In this document: positions 8,782 through 17,100 of the stretch, in pieces
Position numbering within the stretch: position 1 is the first letter of the stretch
Layout: each line of letters starts with the position of its first letter
From: JAGBWK01 sp964544595
GTDB lineage: Bacteria; Bacteroidota; Bacteroidia; Bacteroidales; Muribaculaceae
Direction: 5' to 3'
Assembly: GCA_964544595.1 (NCBI GenBank)
Contig: CAZJBM010000029.1
Span: 1 to 29,755, forward strand
Length of the DNA stretch: 29,755 bases
Notes under the pieces: model-generated
Told to the model about the DNA's origin: nothing
What the model saw: the letters and a program-made list of their open reading frames with translations, nothing else
Databases searched by the model: none
Translations under genes and position numbers: made by a program

Positions 8782-11700
8782 ATGACACAAAAAGTGTTAA
8801 GGAGCTTCGGCAGCAAGGCGCTGCTGATCGCGACGATGCTCGGGGGCGCTTCCCTCGCCGCATCGGCTGCTGCCCCTCAGATCCAAGGGTACAATGTAAA
8901 GCCAGGCAACATCCTGTTCCCGGCACAGTGCGATTCGCTTAAGGTATTCTATGACCGCAACGACATTCTTTCTGCAACCTACGAGTTGCGCCAGAACGGC
9001 AAGGTTGTGTTCAGCGGTAAAGACACAGGCAAGTCGCAAGGTCTCGACCACAGCATCTTCGCAATCAACTCTACCGCCAGCAACAATACCCGCGAGGTAT
9101 GTATCGCTTTGGCCGTAGACAAAACTCTCGTTCCCGGCGATGTAGAGTTCGCTGTGACAAGCGTTACCTATCTCGATGGCGACGATGAGGTGACCGCGAC
9201 CGATCTCGGCTCGGTTACCTGGAATCTTACCGATATGCCCCGTATCGGCGGCGCCAATCCTCTGTGGCACCCCGACAAGGCTCTGAAAGACCTTAAGGCC
9301 GGTACTTCTGTTAGCTTCACCTTCCCCGATATGAACTTCGGTAGCTATAAGGATGAAGCTCTTGGCAAAACCGTATATGTAAAGACTCAGATCACTGGCG
9401 GTAAAATCAGCTTTCTGCAGGATGGCGAGGTTAAGACCGTCATCGATGTTGTGAAGCCTGAACCAGCTGCCGGCGCTTTATACAACAACTCTCTCCCGGC
9501 GATTAAACCCACCGACGAGCAGCTTGCTCCCCTCAGCTCAGGTCTTTGCGAAATCCGCCTCACCGAATTGTCTTATATTTCGCCCGCTACCGGCGAATTA
9601 GTGGTGGTGAACGACCCCGAAGGTATACCTACCACTTGGACTAAGACTGCTTCTACTGTAGTCCCCGAGCGCGGTAAGACATACGTTAACTGCGTCTCAA
9701 CTACCAAGATTGTAAGCGAGAGCATCGTTCCGCTCGAAACAGAGCTGCTTTCTTACTATACCGAGGATGACCAGAACGGTATCATCTCCTACACCTTCAG
9801 CGAGCCTCTCGCTGCCGGCACTTCGGGCAATGGCGATTTCGTGGCTAAATTCCGTATCGGCGACGCTAACCACGAGTTCGACCAGATCGTTCCCCACACT
9901 CTCAGCGAAGATAAGAAAACTCTTACTCTCGACCTCCGCGGCCTCTCTAACGGTATTCCTACCCTCGCCGACAACTTCAACTTCGTTGACGACGACGGCA
10001 ACTCTTACATCCCCAAGACTTGCACAATCTGCATCGAGAGCGGTCTCTTCGACGCTAAGGGCACTAAAGTTTCAGTTTTCTGCCAGTTCGACGCTAACCA
10101 GGCAGGCCGCTACCTCGATGGCCAGCTCTGGCGTATCTACCCCTACAAGGAAATCTCGTTCGCCACTCCCGCGCTGAGCGACGCTCTCTTCTACAGCAGC
10201 GACGCTCCCGAGAGCAAGAACCCCACTATGGTCAATGGCTCTAACATGATGGATGTCACCGTAAGCAACTCTGAGGTGATTGCCAGCGCCGAGCCCGCTT
10301 ATCTGATCGGCGAGACCGTAGTTCCCACTACCGCTACCCATGAGGGCGACCTCTGGAGCGTTGCTATTCCCGAGGCAGTTGCGGCCAACGGCGTTGAAAA
10401 CCTCAAATTCACTCTCCTGAATGTGACTTACAACAAGGTTGACGGCAACAAGCACGAAGTGAATCCCCTCGATCTCACTGCCCTCGCTCCCGCTAAGGAG
10501 CTCACCACTCTTGCCGACGTTGTGGCTCTCGAACCCAATAGCGAGGTTGTTCTCAACACCGAGGGCCTTCTCGTGACTATGGGCAACGAAGCCTTCACCT
10601 CTATGGAGGATGTTACCGCAGCCGTAATGGTGATCGACATCACTACTGATATGCCCGCATCATTCCTTACCGAGGGAACTCTTCTTACCGGCAAAATCTG
10701 CGGTACTTACGCAGGCGGCAATGTTTTCCTCATCGACCCCGCTAAGTCGGAGTACACCGTTACCGCAGCCGACGCTTCTACCGGCTTCGATGTTACCGAT
10801 ATGGCCGACTGCGCTAATCTTGATTTCCGTCTGCTGACCTTCTCTGCTGCCGATGGCTTCGAGATTATCCCCTTCGACGATGAGACTATCGCCATCATCA
10901 ACGGCACTCTTCCCGTGGTTGACGTGACCGGTGCCCTCCCTGCAGGCTATGTATGCCCCGAAAAGATTCAGAGCATCACCGGCGTTTACTATTCTGCCGA
11001 AGGCAACGATATGCTCATGATCCGTAGCGCTAACGACATCGTTGAAGCTAACACTATTCCCGAGGTTGCCGACCTCACCGAGCTTAAGGCTACTGAAGTT
11101 GGCAAGAAGGTGTCTATCAACCTCGACAACGCTGTTGTGACTGCCGTGTTCGACGAAATGGGCTTAGTGCTCCTCCAGGACAATGGCGGCGCGATCAACC
11201 TCGTAAGCAACGACGATAACGGCATTACCGCTTTCGAGCGCGGCGCGGTTATCACTGGCACGATCGTCGGTATTTATGGCGGCGACGGCAACTTCCTTAT
11301 CGATCTCGACGAGAGCAAGTTCACTCAGACCGTTGCCGACGTGACCTACGGCCATGAGCTTTCGCTCGATGAGGTGTTCGACCTCAACAACCAGTATCGT
11401 CTCGTTACCTTCAAGCAGAGCGACGACACTCCTATCGTTAACGAGGACTATGCTCTCCAGGTTGGCGAAAATATCTTCGTGTACGACATGATGGAGGTAT
11501 TGGGCGACGAAACATTCGAGAAGAAGCGTATCGACTCTGTTACCGGTATTCTCTACTTCCCCGGTATCAGCATCATGGCTGACGGCGCCGATGCTCCTGC
11601 CTACGCGTTCCTCATCCCCCGCGACGAGAACGACATCGCTACCACTACCGTAACCGGCGTTGATAGCATCTTCGGCGAAATCGACGAGACTGCTCCTGTC

Positions 11701-11802
11701 TACAACCTCAACGGTCAGAAAGTTCGCGAAGCCGGCGAAGGCATCAAGGGTCTTGCCAAGGGTATCTACATCACCAACGGCAAGAAAGTAGTGATCTTCT
11801 AA
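8782..11802 (+). CDS. Large secreted surface protein with internal duplication and T9SS-type tail
   Basis: A 1006-residue exported protein of unknown function. The signal peptide is about residues 1-30 (LLIATMLGGASLAASAAAPQ). Residues 35-550 are beta-rich with no family I can name. Residues about 573-753 and 762-953 are a diverged internal repeat: both begin with a LTxLxxxEVxxxVxxN segment, contain a G-x-L/V-x-T-G-x-I/C-x-G-x-Y-G-G stretch followed by FLIDxxxSxxT, and end with SITGVYY/SVTGILY then NDI. The C-terminus reads YNLNGQKVREAGEGIKGLAK followed by GIYITNGKKVVIF, a T9SS-type sorting tail. No clear -7 box lies in the 97-bp gap upstream. A strong terminator follows. Confidence 0.82.
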   Translation: MTQKVLRSFGSKALLIATMLGGASLAASAAAPQIQGYNVKPGNILFPAQCDSLKVFYDRNDILSATYELRQNGKVVFSGKDTGKSQGLDHSIFAINSTASNNTREVCIALAVDKTLVPGDVEFAVTSVTYLDGDDEVTATDLGSVTWNLTDMPRIGGANPLWHPDKALKDLKAGTSVSFTFPDMNFGSYKDEALGKTVYVKTQITGGKISFLQDGEVKTVIDVVKPEPAAGALYNNSLPAIKPTDEQLAPLSSGLCEIRLTELSYISPATGELVVVNDPEGIPTTWTKTASTVVPERGKTYVNCVSTTKIVSESIVPLETELLSYYTEDDQNGIISYTFSEPLAAGTSGNGDFVAKFRIGDANHEFDQIVPHTLSEDKKTLTLDLRGLSNGIPTLADNFNFVDDDGNSYIPKTCTICIESGLFDAKGTKVSVFCQFDANQAGRYLDGQLWRIYPYKEISFATPALSDALFYSSDAPESKNPTMVNGSNMMDVTVSNSEVIASAEPAYLIGETVVPTTATHEGDLWSVAIPEAVAANGVENLKFTLLNVTYNKVDGNKHEVNPLDLTALAPAKELTTLADVVALEPNSEVVLNTEGLLVTMGNEAFTSMEDVTAAVMVIDITTDMPASFLTEGTLLTGKICGTYAGGNVFLIDPAKSEYTVTAADASTGFDVTDMADCANLDFRLLTFSAADGFEIIPFDDETIAIINGTLPVVDVTGALPAGYVCPEKIQSITGVYYSAEGNDMLMIRSANDIVEANTIPEVADLTELKATEVGKKVSINLDNAVVTAVFDEMGLVLLQDNGGAINLVSNDDNGITAFERGAVITGTIVGIYGGDGNFLIDLDESKFTQTVADVTYGHELSLDEVFDLNNQYRLVTFKQSDDTPIVNEDYALQVGENIFVYDMMEVLGDETFEKKRIDSVTGILYFPGISIMADGADAPAYAFLIPRDENDIATTTVTGVDSIFGEIDETAPVYNLNGQKVREAGEGIKGLAKGIYITNGKKVVIF

Positions 11803-11854
11803 TCCTGTCCCCCCCCTACAGGCGGCTGTGCTGACCACACCGCCCATCACCAAC

Positions 11855-11898
11855 GAGACTGCCTAAACTCCCCCGAGTTTAGGCAGTCTCTGCTTTTT
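11855..11898 (+). terminator. Terminator after the 1006-residue secreted protein
   Basis: Perfect 16-bp stem (11855-11870 with 11875-11890), CCCC loop, then TGCTTTTTG. It lies between converging genes. The minus-strand side has no T tract, so it acts mainly on the plus strand. Confidence 0.92.
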
Positions 11899-11915
11899 GT
11901 TGACCGGAATAAATG

Positions 11916-13196
11916 TTATACGCCAAGGGTAGAGATCGGTACTACCAACACGTTGTCCTTCCGGCGATAGGCGAATGAGCCTGTGGCGGTAAGGACCATC
12001 AGGAAAGAGGGGCGATTCATTCTTTCGTAATCAATCTTTGATGCCAGACGCAACAAGCTGGCAGCTCCCTCCTCAATCAGCTTTTCGCCGCCTAACTTTA
12101 TCTCGACTAAGGCATATTGGCCGTTATGCAGATGAATCACCGCATCACATTCAAGCCCGTTCTTGTCTCTATAGTGATATACCCCTCCGCTAAGCGATTG
12201 GGCATAGACCCTAAGGTCGCGGATACACATGGTCTCAAATAAAAATCCGAAGGTTTTCAGATCGTTCATCAAATCTCCTGGGCCAATGCCTAATGCTGCG
12301 ACGGCGATCGACGGGTCTACAAAATATCGTGTGTCGGCGGTGCGTATGGCTGTGCGTGATTTTATGGTTGGATTCCAGGCAGGCATATCCTCTATCACAA
12401 ACATAGAGCGAAGCGCCTCCAAGTAGTTTCTGACAGTCTTATCTTCCACTGCGTTCGCGTCGCTGCCGTTCATGTCGGCTATTATCTGGCTTATTGGAGT
12501 CTGAGTGCCTTGAAAGCGGGCGTAGGAGCGCATAAGCCGTTTGGCTCGTTCCACACTTCGGTTGACTCCGTCCACTTCTCTGATATCAACGTTCACTACA
12601 GCGTCGTAGTAATCTTTGGCGGGATTTAATGCCACCTCGTCGGGCAATGTCGTCACAACAGGCCAACCTCCCCTGCATATAAGGAACGCGATTCTTTGTA
12701 AGTCGGCGCTCGATTCGCAGCCAATCGTCATCTCTGGCCTGTCGAACATCTTCGTCAGGCTTATCTCTCCTGAGGAGTCGCCTGATTCAAAAAGTGTCAT
12801 CGGGCGCATACGCAACCATGCGAATCGACCTGTGCCTGAGTGTTTTATGTTTTCTCTATCGGCGGGTTTCGCCGACCCGGTTAGTATGAATTGCCCCATG
12901 CCGTCGCGATGGTCAACGGTGTAGCGTACGGCATCCCATATTGTCGGTGCGAGCTGCCATTCGTCAATAAGCCTCGGGGTGGCTCCGTCAAGAATTAAAT
13001 CGGGATTTTCTTCTGCGAAAAGGTTGTATTGTGAGCGTTTGCGCGGGTCATCCATGAAAATCGCGCTGTTACTATGATATTCGGCAGTAGTGGATTTGCC
13101 GCACCATTTAGCTCCTTCAAGCACTATTGCGCCTATGCTTTTCAATCGATTGGTTATCTCCGAGTCTATTATGCGAGTACGATATATCTTTGCCAT
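11916..13196 (-). CDS. AAA_14 / DUF4143 family ATPase
   Basis: A 426-residue cytoplasmic P-loop ATPase. The Walker A motif is GAKWCGKST (28-36), Walker B is RLIDEW (Asp78, Glu79) and a sensor-1-like QFILTGSA follows at about 102-109. The C-terminal half (about 200-420) carries the DUF4143 region ending in a restriction-nuclease-like fold signature (LECDAVIHLHNGQYALVEIKLG), in which the D...E-x-K pattern resembles PD-(D/E)XK enzymes. These ATPases are abundant and multicopy in Bacteroidetes; their role is not settled. It is a single-gene unit with its own promoter, and unusual 23-bp repeats lie directly upstream. Confidence 0.92.
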   Translation of the reverse strand: MAKIYRTRIIDSEITNRLKSIGAIVLEGAKWCGKSTTAEYHSNSAIFMDDPRKRSQYNLFAEENPDLILDGATPRLIDEWQLAPTIWDAVRYTVDHRDGMGQFILTGSAKPADRENIKHSGTGRFAWLRMRPMTLFESGDSSGEISLTKMFDRPEMTIGCESSADLQRIAFLICRGGWPVVTTLPDEVALNPAKDYYDAVVNVDIREVDGVNRSVERAKRLMRSYARFQGTQTPISQIIADMNGSDANAVEDKTVRNYLEALRSMFVIEDMPAWNPTIKSRTAIRTADTRYFVDPSIAVAALGIGPGDLMNDLKTFGFLFETMCIRDLRVYAQSLSGGVYHYRDKNGLECDAVIHLHNGQYALVEIKLGGEKLIEEGAASLLRLASKIDYERMNRPSFLMVLTATGSFAYRRKDNVLVVPISTLGV

Positions 13197-13216
13197 AACT
13201 ATGTGGGTTTTAGGCG

Positions 13217-13248
13217 CAAATATACATCAATTACGCTTAATTACCAAA
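13217..13248 (-). promoter_or_regulatory. Promoter of the DUF4143 ATPase gene
   Basis: On the minus strand the -33 box TTTG (13245-13248) and the -7 box TATATTTG (13217-13224) are separated by exactly 20 bp. The -33 box lies inside the first 23-bp repeat. The start codon is 20 nt past the -7 box, so the 5' leader is short. Confidence 0.75.
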
Positions 13249-13325
13249 AATGGCGGTTTTTCATTACCGTAAATGGCGGTTTTTTATTACCAAAAATGGC
13301 GGTTTTTTATTACCGTATTTGGCGG
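13241..13325. repeat. 23-bp iterons upstream of the DUF4143 ATPase
   Basis: Three full copies (13241-13263, 13264-13286, 13287-13309) and one partial copy (13310-13325) follow head to tail with no spacer. Each has the core TTACC-xx-AAATGGCGG (TTTGGCGG in the last); xx alternates AA, GT, AA, GT. The half-palindrome CCAAAAATGG resembles an operator half-site. The first copy contains the -33 box of the ATPase promoter. Confidence 0.9.
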
Positions 13326-13439
13326 AATTGGCGATATGAATGGTCGTGAAACTAAGCCGACAGTGTTGATATTCCCCTTGTGGGCTGGCTTTTTTCGAGG
13401 TAAAAAGGGCGCAAGGATGATAATTTTGTGGCCCTGGCG

Positions 13440-13471
13440 TTTGACGCGTCGCGAGATATTCATTACCTTTG
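13440..13471 (+). promoter_or_regulatory. Promoter of fucO
   Basis: TTTG (13440-13443), 20 bp, TACCTTTG (13464-13471). This is a full match to the Bacteroidetes consensus, 35 nt before the start codon. Confidence 0.8.
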
Positions 13472-13506
13472 CGTAGTTCACTTTCTAAATCTTAAATTCA
13501 ATACCG

Positions 13507-14661
13507 ATGGTAAATCGTTTTATACTCAACGAAGTGTCGTACTTCGGCCCGGGCGCGCGCAAGGAGCTCCCCGGAGTGATTGAAAACATGGGCTACAAAA
13601 AGGCTCTCGTCGTGACCGATAAGGGGCTGATGAAATTCGGCGTGGCCGCTAAGGTGCTTGCCGTGCTCGACGAGGCCGGGATTCCTTACGAGATTTTCGA
13701 CGACGTGAAGCCCAACCCTACTGTGACCAACGTGAAAGACGGCGTTGAGGCATGCAAGAAGGCCGAGGCCGACTTCATCGTGGCTATAGGCGGCGGCTCG
13801 GCTATGGATACGGCTAAGGGCATTGGCATCGTGGTCACGAATCCTGAGTTTGCCGACGTGGTTTCGCTCGAAGGCGTCGCTCCGACCAAAAAGAAATCAC
13901 TCCCCATCATCGCTCTCCCCACCACCGCCGGAACAGCCGCCGAGACTACGATCAATTACGTGATTATCGACGAGAAGAATCAGAAAAAGATGGTATGCGT
14001 CGATCCCCACGACATCCCCGTCTGCGCCATTGTCGACGCCGAGTTGATGTATTCCCTCCCGAAGGGCCTGACCGCCTCTACCGGCATGGACGCGATGACC
14101 CACGCTATCGAGGGCCTTATCACCAAGGGCGCATGGGAAATGAGCGATATGTTTGAGATCAAGGCTATCGAGATGATCTACAAATACCTCCCAATAGCTG
14201 TCAACGACCCGGAGAATCCCGAGGGCCGCAACGGCATGGCTGTGGCGCAATATATCGCAGGCATGGCGTTCTCTAATGTCGGTCTCGGCGTTGACCACGG
14301 CATGGCTCACCCTATGAGCGCGCTCCACGACGTTCCCCACGGCGTGGCTTGCGCCATCCTTCTCCCTACAGTGATGCGCTTCAATGCCCCCGCTGCCAAG
14401 GAGAAATACGTGGAGATAGCTAAAGCTTGCGGCGTCTACACTACCGGCATGACAACCGACCAGGCGGTTGAGGCCGCCTGCGACGCTATCGCCGACCTCT
14501 CGCGCCGTGTAGGCATACCGGAGCATCTTGCCGACCTCGGCATCAAGGAGGCCGACATCGACGCGCTCGCCGACCAGGCTATCGCCGACGTGTGCACCCC
14601 CGGCAATCCCCGCGAGGTGACCCGCGAGCAGATTGTTGAACTGTATAAGTCGATTCTGTAA
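13507..14661 (+). CDS. fucO: Lactaldehyde reductase / 1,2-propanediol oxidoreductase (iron-containing alcohol dehydrogenase)
   Basis: Cytoplasmic group III alcohol dehydrogenase that reduces lactaldehyde, formed from fucose or rhamnose, to 1,2-propanediol with NADH, regenerating NAD+ anaerobically. It is 384 residues long, as usual for FucO. The nucleotide-binding motif GGGSAMDTAKG is at 95-105. The four metal ligands expected from E. coli FucO are present: Asp195, His199 (GMDAMTHAIEG), His264 and His278 (VDHGMAHPMSALHDVPHG). PTTAGTAAE is also typical. The start is supported by the promoter 35 nt upstream. No other fucose or rhamnose genes are nearby. The next gene (DUF2851) follows after 15 nt and is probably cotranscribed. 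Other class III dehydrogenases are possible, but the motif set fits FucO best. Confidence 0.92.
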   Translation: MVNRFILNEVSYFGPGARKELPGVIENMGYKKALVVTDKGLMKFGVAAKVLAVLDEAGIPYEIFDDVKPNPTVTNVKDGVEACKKAEADFIVAIGGGSAMDTAKGIGIVVTNPEFADVVSLEGVAPTKKKSLPIIALPTTAGTAAETTINYVIIDEKNQKKMVCVDPHDIPVCAIVDAELMYSLPKGLTASTGMDAMTHAIEGLITKGAWEMSDMFEIKAIEMIYKYLPIAVNDPENPEGRNGMAVAQYIAGMAFSNVGLGVDHGMAHPMSALHDVPHGVACAILLPTVMRFNAPAAKEKYVEIAKACGVYTTGMTTDQAVEAACDAIADLSRRVGIPEHLADLGIKEADIDALADQAIADVCTPGNPREVTREQIVELYKSIL

Positions 14662-14676
14662 TAATCCTGTCGCTTT

Positions 14677-15960
14677 TTGGAAAAACTGATGCAATACGTG
14701 TGGCAGCATCGGCTGTTCCCGGCCTCCGGGCTGGCGACAGTCGATGGCCGCCGCGTGTGCGTCATCAATCAAGGCATACTTAACACGGCCTCCGGGCCCG
14801 ATTTCTTCAACGCCTCCGTCGAGATCGATGGTCAGCAGTGGGTAGGCAATGTGGAGATCCACGTCAGGGCGAGCGACTGGTTTCGTCATCACCACGACTC
14901 CGACCCGGCCTACGACTCGGTGATACTCCACGTGGTCGATTACGACGACGCTCCCGTATACCGCCCCGACGGACAGCTCATACCGCAGATGCGGTTGCCA
15001 TGCTCGCCGCAATTCGGAGTGCACTATGAGCGGCTTACCGACCTCGCTCCCCGCGACCTGCCGTGCGCCGACGTCATCCGCGGCTTGCCGTCGATTCATG
15101 TCACCGACTGGTTGACCTCGCTTGCCTACGAGAGGCTTAACGACAAGGCCGACCGCATCGAGGGGCATCTCGCGACTCTCGCGGGCGACTGGGAGGAGAC
15201 GGCCTATATCACTCTCGCCAGGGCGCTCGGCTTCGGTATAAACGCCGAGCCGTTTGAGCGCTTGGCCCGCTCGCTGCCGCTGAGGTTTCTGCGTAAGCAC
15301 GCCGACTCGCGGCTGTCGGTCGAAGCCCTTGTTTTCGGCCAGGCCGGGCTGCTCCCCGAAGCCGAGGCCGCCGAGCCCTATATCCGAAGCCTTCAGACCG
15401 AGTACCGCTTCCTCGCCGTGAAATTCGGGCTGAAACCGCCGCCGTCGCTCGGCTGGAAATTCTCAGGCGTGCGTCCCGGCAATTTCCCTACGCGGCGGCT
15501 CGCGCTCCTCGCCGAGATGATTCATTCGCGCAAATCGGTCATGGCGGCGCTACTCGAGGTGGAGTCGCTCGACGACGCCCGCGCGCTGTTTGCCCTCGAC
15601 CTCTCAGGCTACTGGCGCAACCACTTCACCCTCGGAGGGCACTACTCCGAGCCGATGGTGACCACATCCAAAGGCTCGCTCAACATTTTGGTGATAAACG
15701 TGGTTGCCCCGCTGCTCTATGCCTATGGCACGAGCCGCGACGACCGCTCCCTGGTCGACAGGGCGGTTTCGCTGCTCGAAGAGCTCCCCGCCGAGAAGAA
15801 TTCGCTCGTCGACGTGTTTGTCAGAGGAGGCATGAAGGTGCGCGACGCTTTCGCCTCGCAGGCTCTGATACAGCTGCGCCGTGCCTATTGCCAGCAGCGC
15901 AAATGCCTTTTCTGCAAGGTCGGCCATCGCCACCTGTCGGCTTGCGCCTTTCGCCATTAG
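14677..15960 (+). CDS. DUF2851 family protein
   Basis: A 427-residue cytoplasmic protein of unknown function, widespread in Bacteroidetes. The N-terminal part EKLMQYVWQHRLF, then ILNTASGPDFFNASVEIDG and WVGNVEIHVRASDW with YDSVILHVV, is characteristic of the family. I chose the TTG at 14677 because the family normally begins MEKLL-type; the first ATG (14689) would remove EKLM. No signal peptide or membrane segment is seen. The gene follows fucO by 15 nt in an apparent operon. The C-terminus, rich in Cys and His (QQRKCLFCKVGHRHLSACAF), ends in a possible metal-binding motif. Confidence 0.88.
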   Translation: MEKLMQYVWQHRLFPASGLATVDGRRVCVINQGILNTASGPDFFNASVEIDGQQWVGNVEIHVRASDWFRHHHDSDPAYDSVILHVVDYDDAPVYRPDGQLIPQMRLPCSPQFGVHYERLTDLAPRDLPCADVIRGLPSIHVTDWLTSLAYERLNDKADRIEGHLATLAGDWEETAYITLARALGFGINAEPFERLARSLPLRFLRKHADSRLSVEALVFGQAGLLPEAEAAEPYIRSLQTEYRFLAVKFGLKPPPSLGWKFSGVRPGNFPTRRLALLAEMIHSRKSVMAALLEVESLDDARALFALDLSGYWRNHFTLGGHYSEPMVTTSKGSLNILVINVVAPLLYAYGTSRDDRSLVDRAVSLLEELPAEKNSLVDVFVRGGMKVRDAFASQALIQLRRAYCQQRKCLFCKVGHRHLSACAFRH

Positions 15961-16079
15961 AGTCGGCGAAATTTTTTTTCGTCCCTCCCGAACCTTTCCT
16001 CTCCTTCGGGCGTTATAATATCAGAAAGCAGGATTAATTTTTCCATTGCAATATGTGATAATGATTGGTTATTATTTAA

Positions 16080-16116
16080 CGAGAAACTACCGTGAGGCAG
16101 TTTCTCGATTTTTTTT
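16080..16116 (+). terminator. Hairpin terminator after DUF2851
   Basis: A 9-bp stem (16080-16088 with 16099-16107), one mismatch, two more pairs and a GTGA loop, followed directly by ATTTTTTTT. It lies 120 nt after the DUF2851 stop. The intervening 15961-16079 shows no gene. Confidence 0.85.
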
Positions 16117-16157
16117 GCGCGAACTATGTGCGTTTTCGCGTAAACTATGTGCGTTTT
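16117..16157. repeat. Two direct repeats 21 bp apart
   Basis: AACTATGTGCGTTTT occurs at 16122-16136 and 16143-16157, each preceded by a CGCG-containing stretch. The 21-bp period is two helical turns. The pair lies between the DUF2851 terminator and the -7 candidate of the next gene. Confidence 0.75.
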
Positions 16158-16183
16158 TGGCCTGTTTTTTGCGCGAAAATGCT

Positions 16184-16191
16184 TAAATTTG
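16184..16191 (+). promoter_or_regulatory. Candidate -7 box for the outer-membrane/S41 operon
   Basis: TAAATTTG matches TAnnTTTG, 57 bp before the start codon at 16248. The nearest TTTG (16156-16159) is 24 bp upstream, longer than the 20 bp seen elsewhere, so the assignment is tentative. The surrounding sequence is rich in short GCAAAA/AAGC motifs. Confidence 0.4.
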
Positions 16192-16247
16192 GGGCTTAAG
16201 TGTGCAAAAAATGCATCAAAATAAGCAAAAAAACGCAATTTTAAGCA

Positions 16248-17099
16248 ATGAAACGCGCCTATTTTTTCATTATTTCGCTAATATTTTGCGCCGTCGCCCA
16301 GGCCCAGAAGGCACCGGAGAGCGTCAGGCCCGTGTTCGCCGCCTACACTTTTGAGGTGGGGTCGTCGCACGTGGCCGACACCTATATTTCGCCCGTCACC
16401 TACAGCGGATGGTCGGGGGCGCTGGGCTATCAGCGTATGCAGGCCATGAAATTCGACCCCGAGCGGTGGGTCATGCAGCTCGAAGCGCGCGCCGAGATCG
16501 ACCGCGGACGCAACCGCGCCGACAATGCCTCGATGTGGAGGCTCGACCTCGGCACCCGTTGGGGCATGATGCGCCGCTGGAGGGATGTGTTGACCCCCGG
16601 CCTGACTCTCGCTGTCGGCGGCTCCACCGGCATCGAGGGGGGTGCGCTCTACAATCCGCGCAACGGCAACAACCCCGCTTCGGCCAAGCTCGCCTGGACG
16701 GTCAACCTTACCGGCTACGCCTCCTACTCGCTCAACATAGGCCCGCTCCCGGTGACGTTCAGGTATCAGCCTACGCTGCCGTTGGCCGGGGCGTTCTTTT
16801 CGCCGCAGTACGATGAACTCTACTATGAGATATATCTCGGCAATCGGTCGGGGCTCGCGCATTTCGCGTGGCCGGGCAACCGGTTGGCGCTCACCAATCT
16901 CGTTACCGCCGACCTCCGCTTCGGCGCGACCTCGCTCCGCCTCGGCTACCGCAACCTGGTATATTCGAGCAGCGTCAGCAATCTCGTCTGCAATATAACC
17001 ACCCATGCCTTCGTGCTTGGCGTTTCGGGCGAATGGCTGTCGGTCAATCCCTCAGCCCGCCCCAATCAATCGTCGAAAATAATCTCAGCCGTCTATTGA
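16248..17099 (+). CDS. Predicted outer-membrane beta-barrel protein (DUF3316-like)
   Basis: A 283-residue exported protein. The signal peptide (about 1-20) ends in AVAQAQ. The mature part has alternating amphipathic strands with many aromatic residues (YTFEVGSSHVADTYISPVTY, LDLGTRWGMMRRW, FRYQPTLPLAGAFFSPQYDE) and a strand-rich C-terminus, consistent with an outer-membrane barrel. It resembles the DUF3316 family of Bacteroidetes; this assignment is from memory of the sequence pattern. The S41 protease gene starts one base after its stop codon, so the two are very likely one operon and translationally coupled. Confidence 0.72.
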   Translation: MKRAYFFIISLIFCAVAQAQKAPESVRPVFAAYTFEVGSSHVADTYISPVTYSGWSGALGYQRMQAMKFDPERWVMQLEARAEIDRGRNRADNASMWRLDLGTRWGMMRRWRDVLTPGLTLAVGGSTGIEGGALYNPRNGNNPASAKLAWTVNLTGYASYSLNIGPLPVTFRYQPTLPLAGAFFSPQYDELYYEIYLGNRSGLAHFAWPGNRLALTNLVTADLRFGATSLRLGYRNLVYSSSVSNLVCNITTHAFVLGVSGEWLSVNPSARPNQSSKIISAVY

Positions 17100-17100
17100 A

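Noticed and set aside
13241..13325. CRISPR-like array
   Set aside because: The 23-bp units abut directly with no spacers and there are no cas genes. They are better read as iterons or operators.
13074..13476. Small plus-strand frames over the iterons (for example 13273-13476)
   Set aside because: They translate the 23-bp repeat into a short periodic peptide and overlap the promoters on both sides.
13897..15300. 467-codon open frame on the minus strand
   Set aside because: Antisense across fucO and DUF2851, two well-supported genes, with no domain signature. Shadow frame.
15957..16238. 93-codon open frame on the minus strand in the gap before 16248
   Set aside because: It reads through a terminator hairpin and the direct repeats, giving an Arg/Lys/Phe-rich product that repeats KTHIV from the DNA repeat. 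No start signal or similarity.
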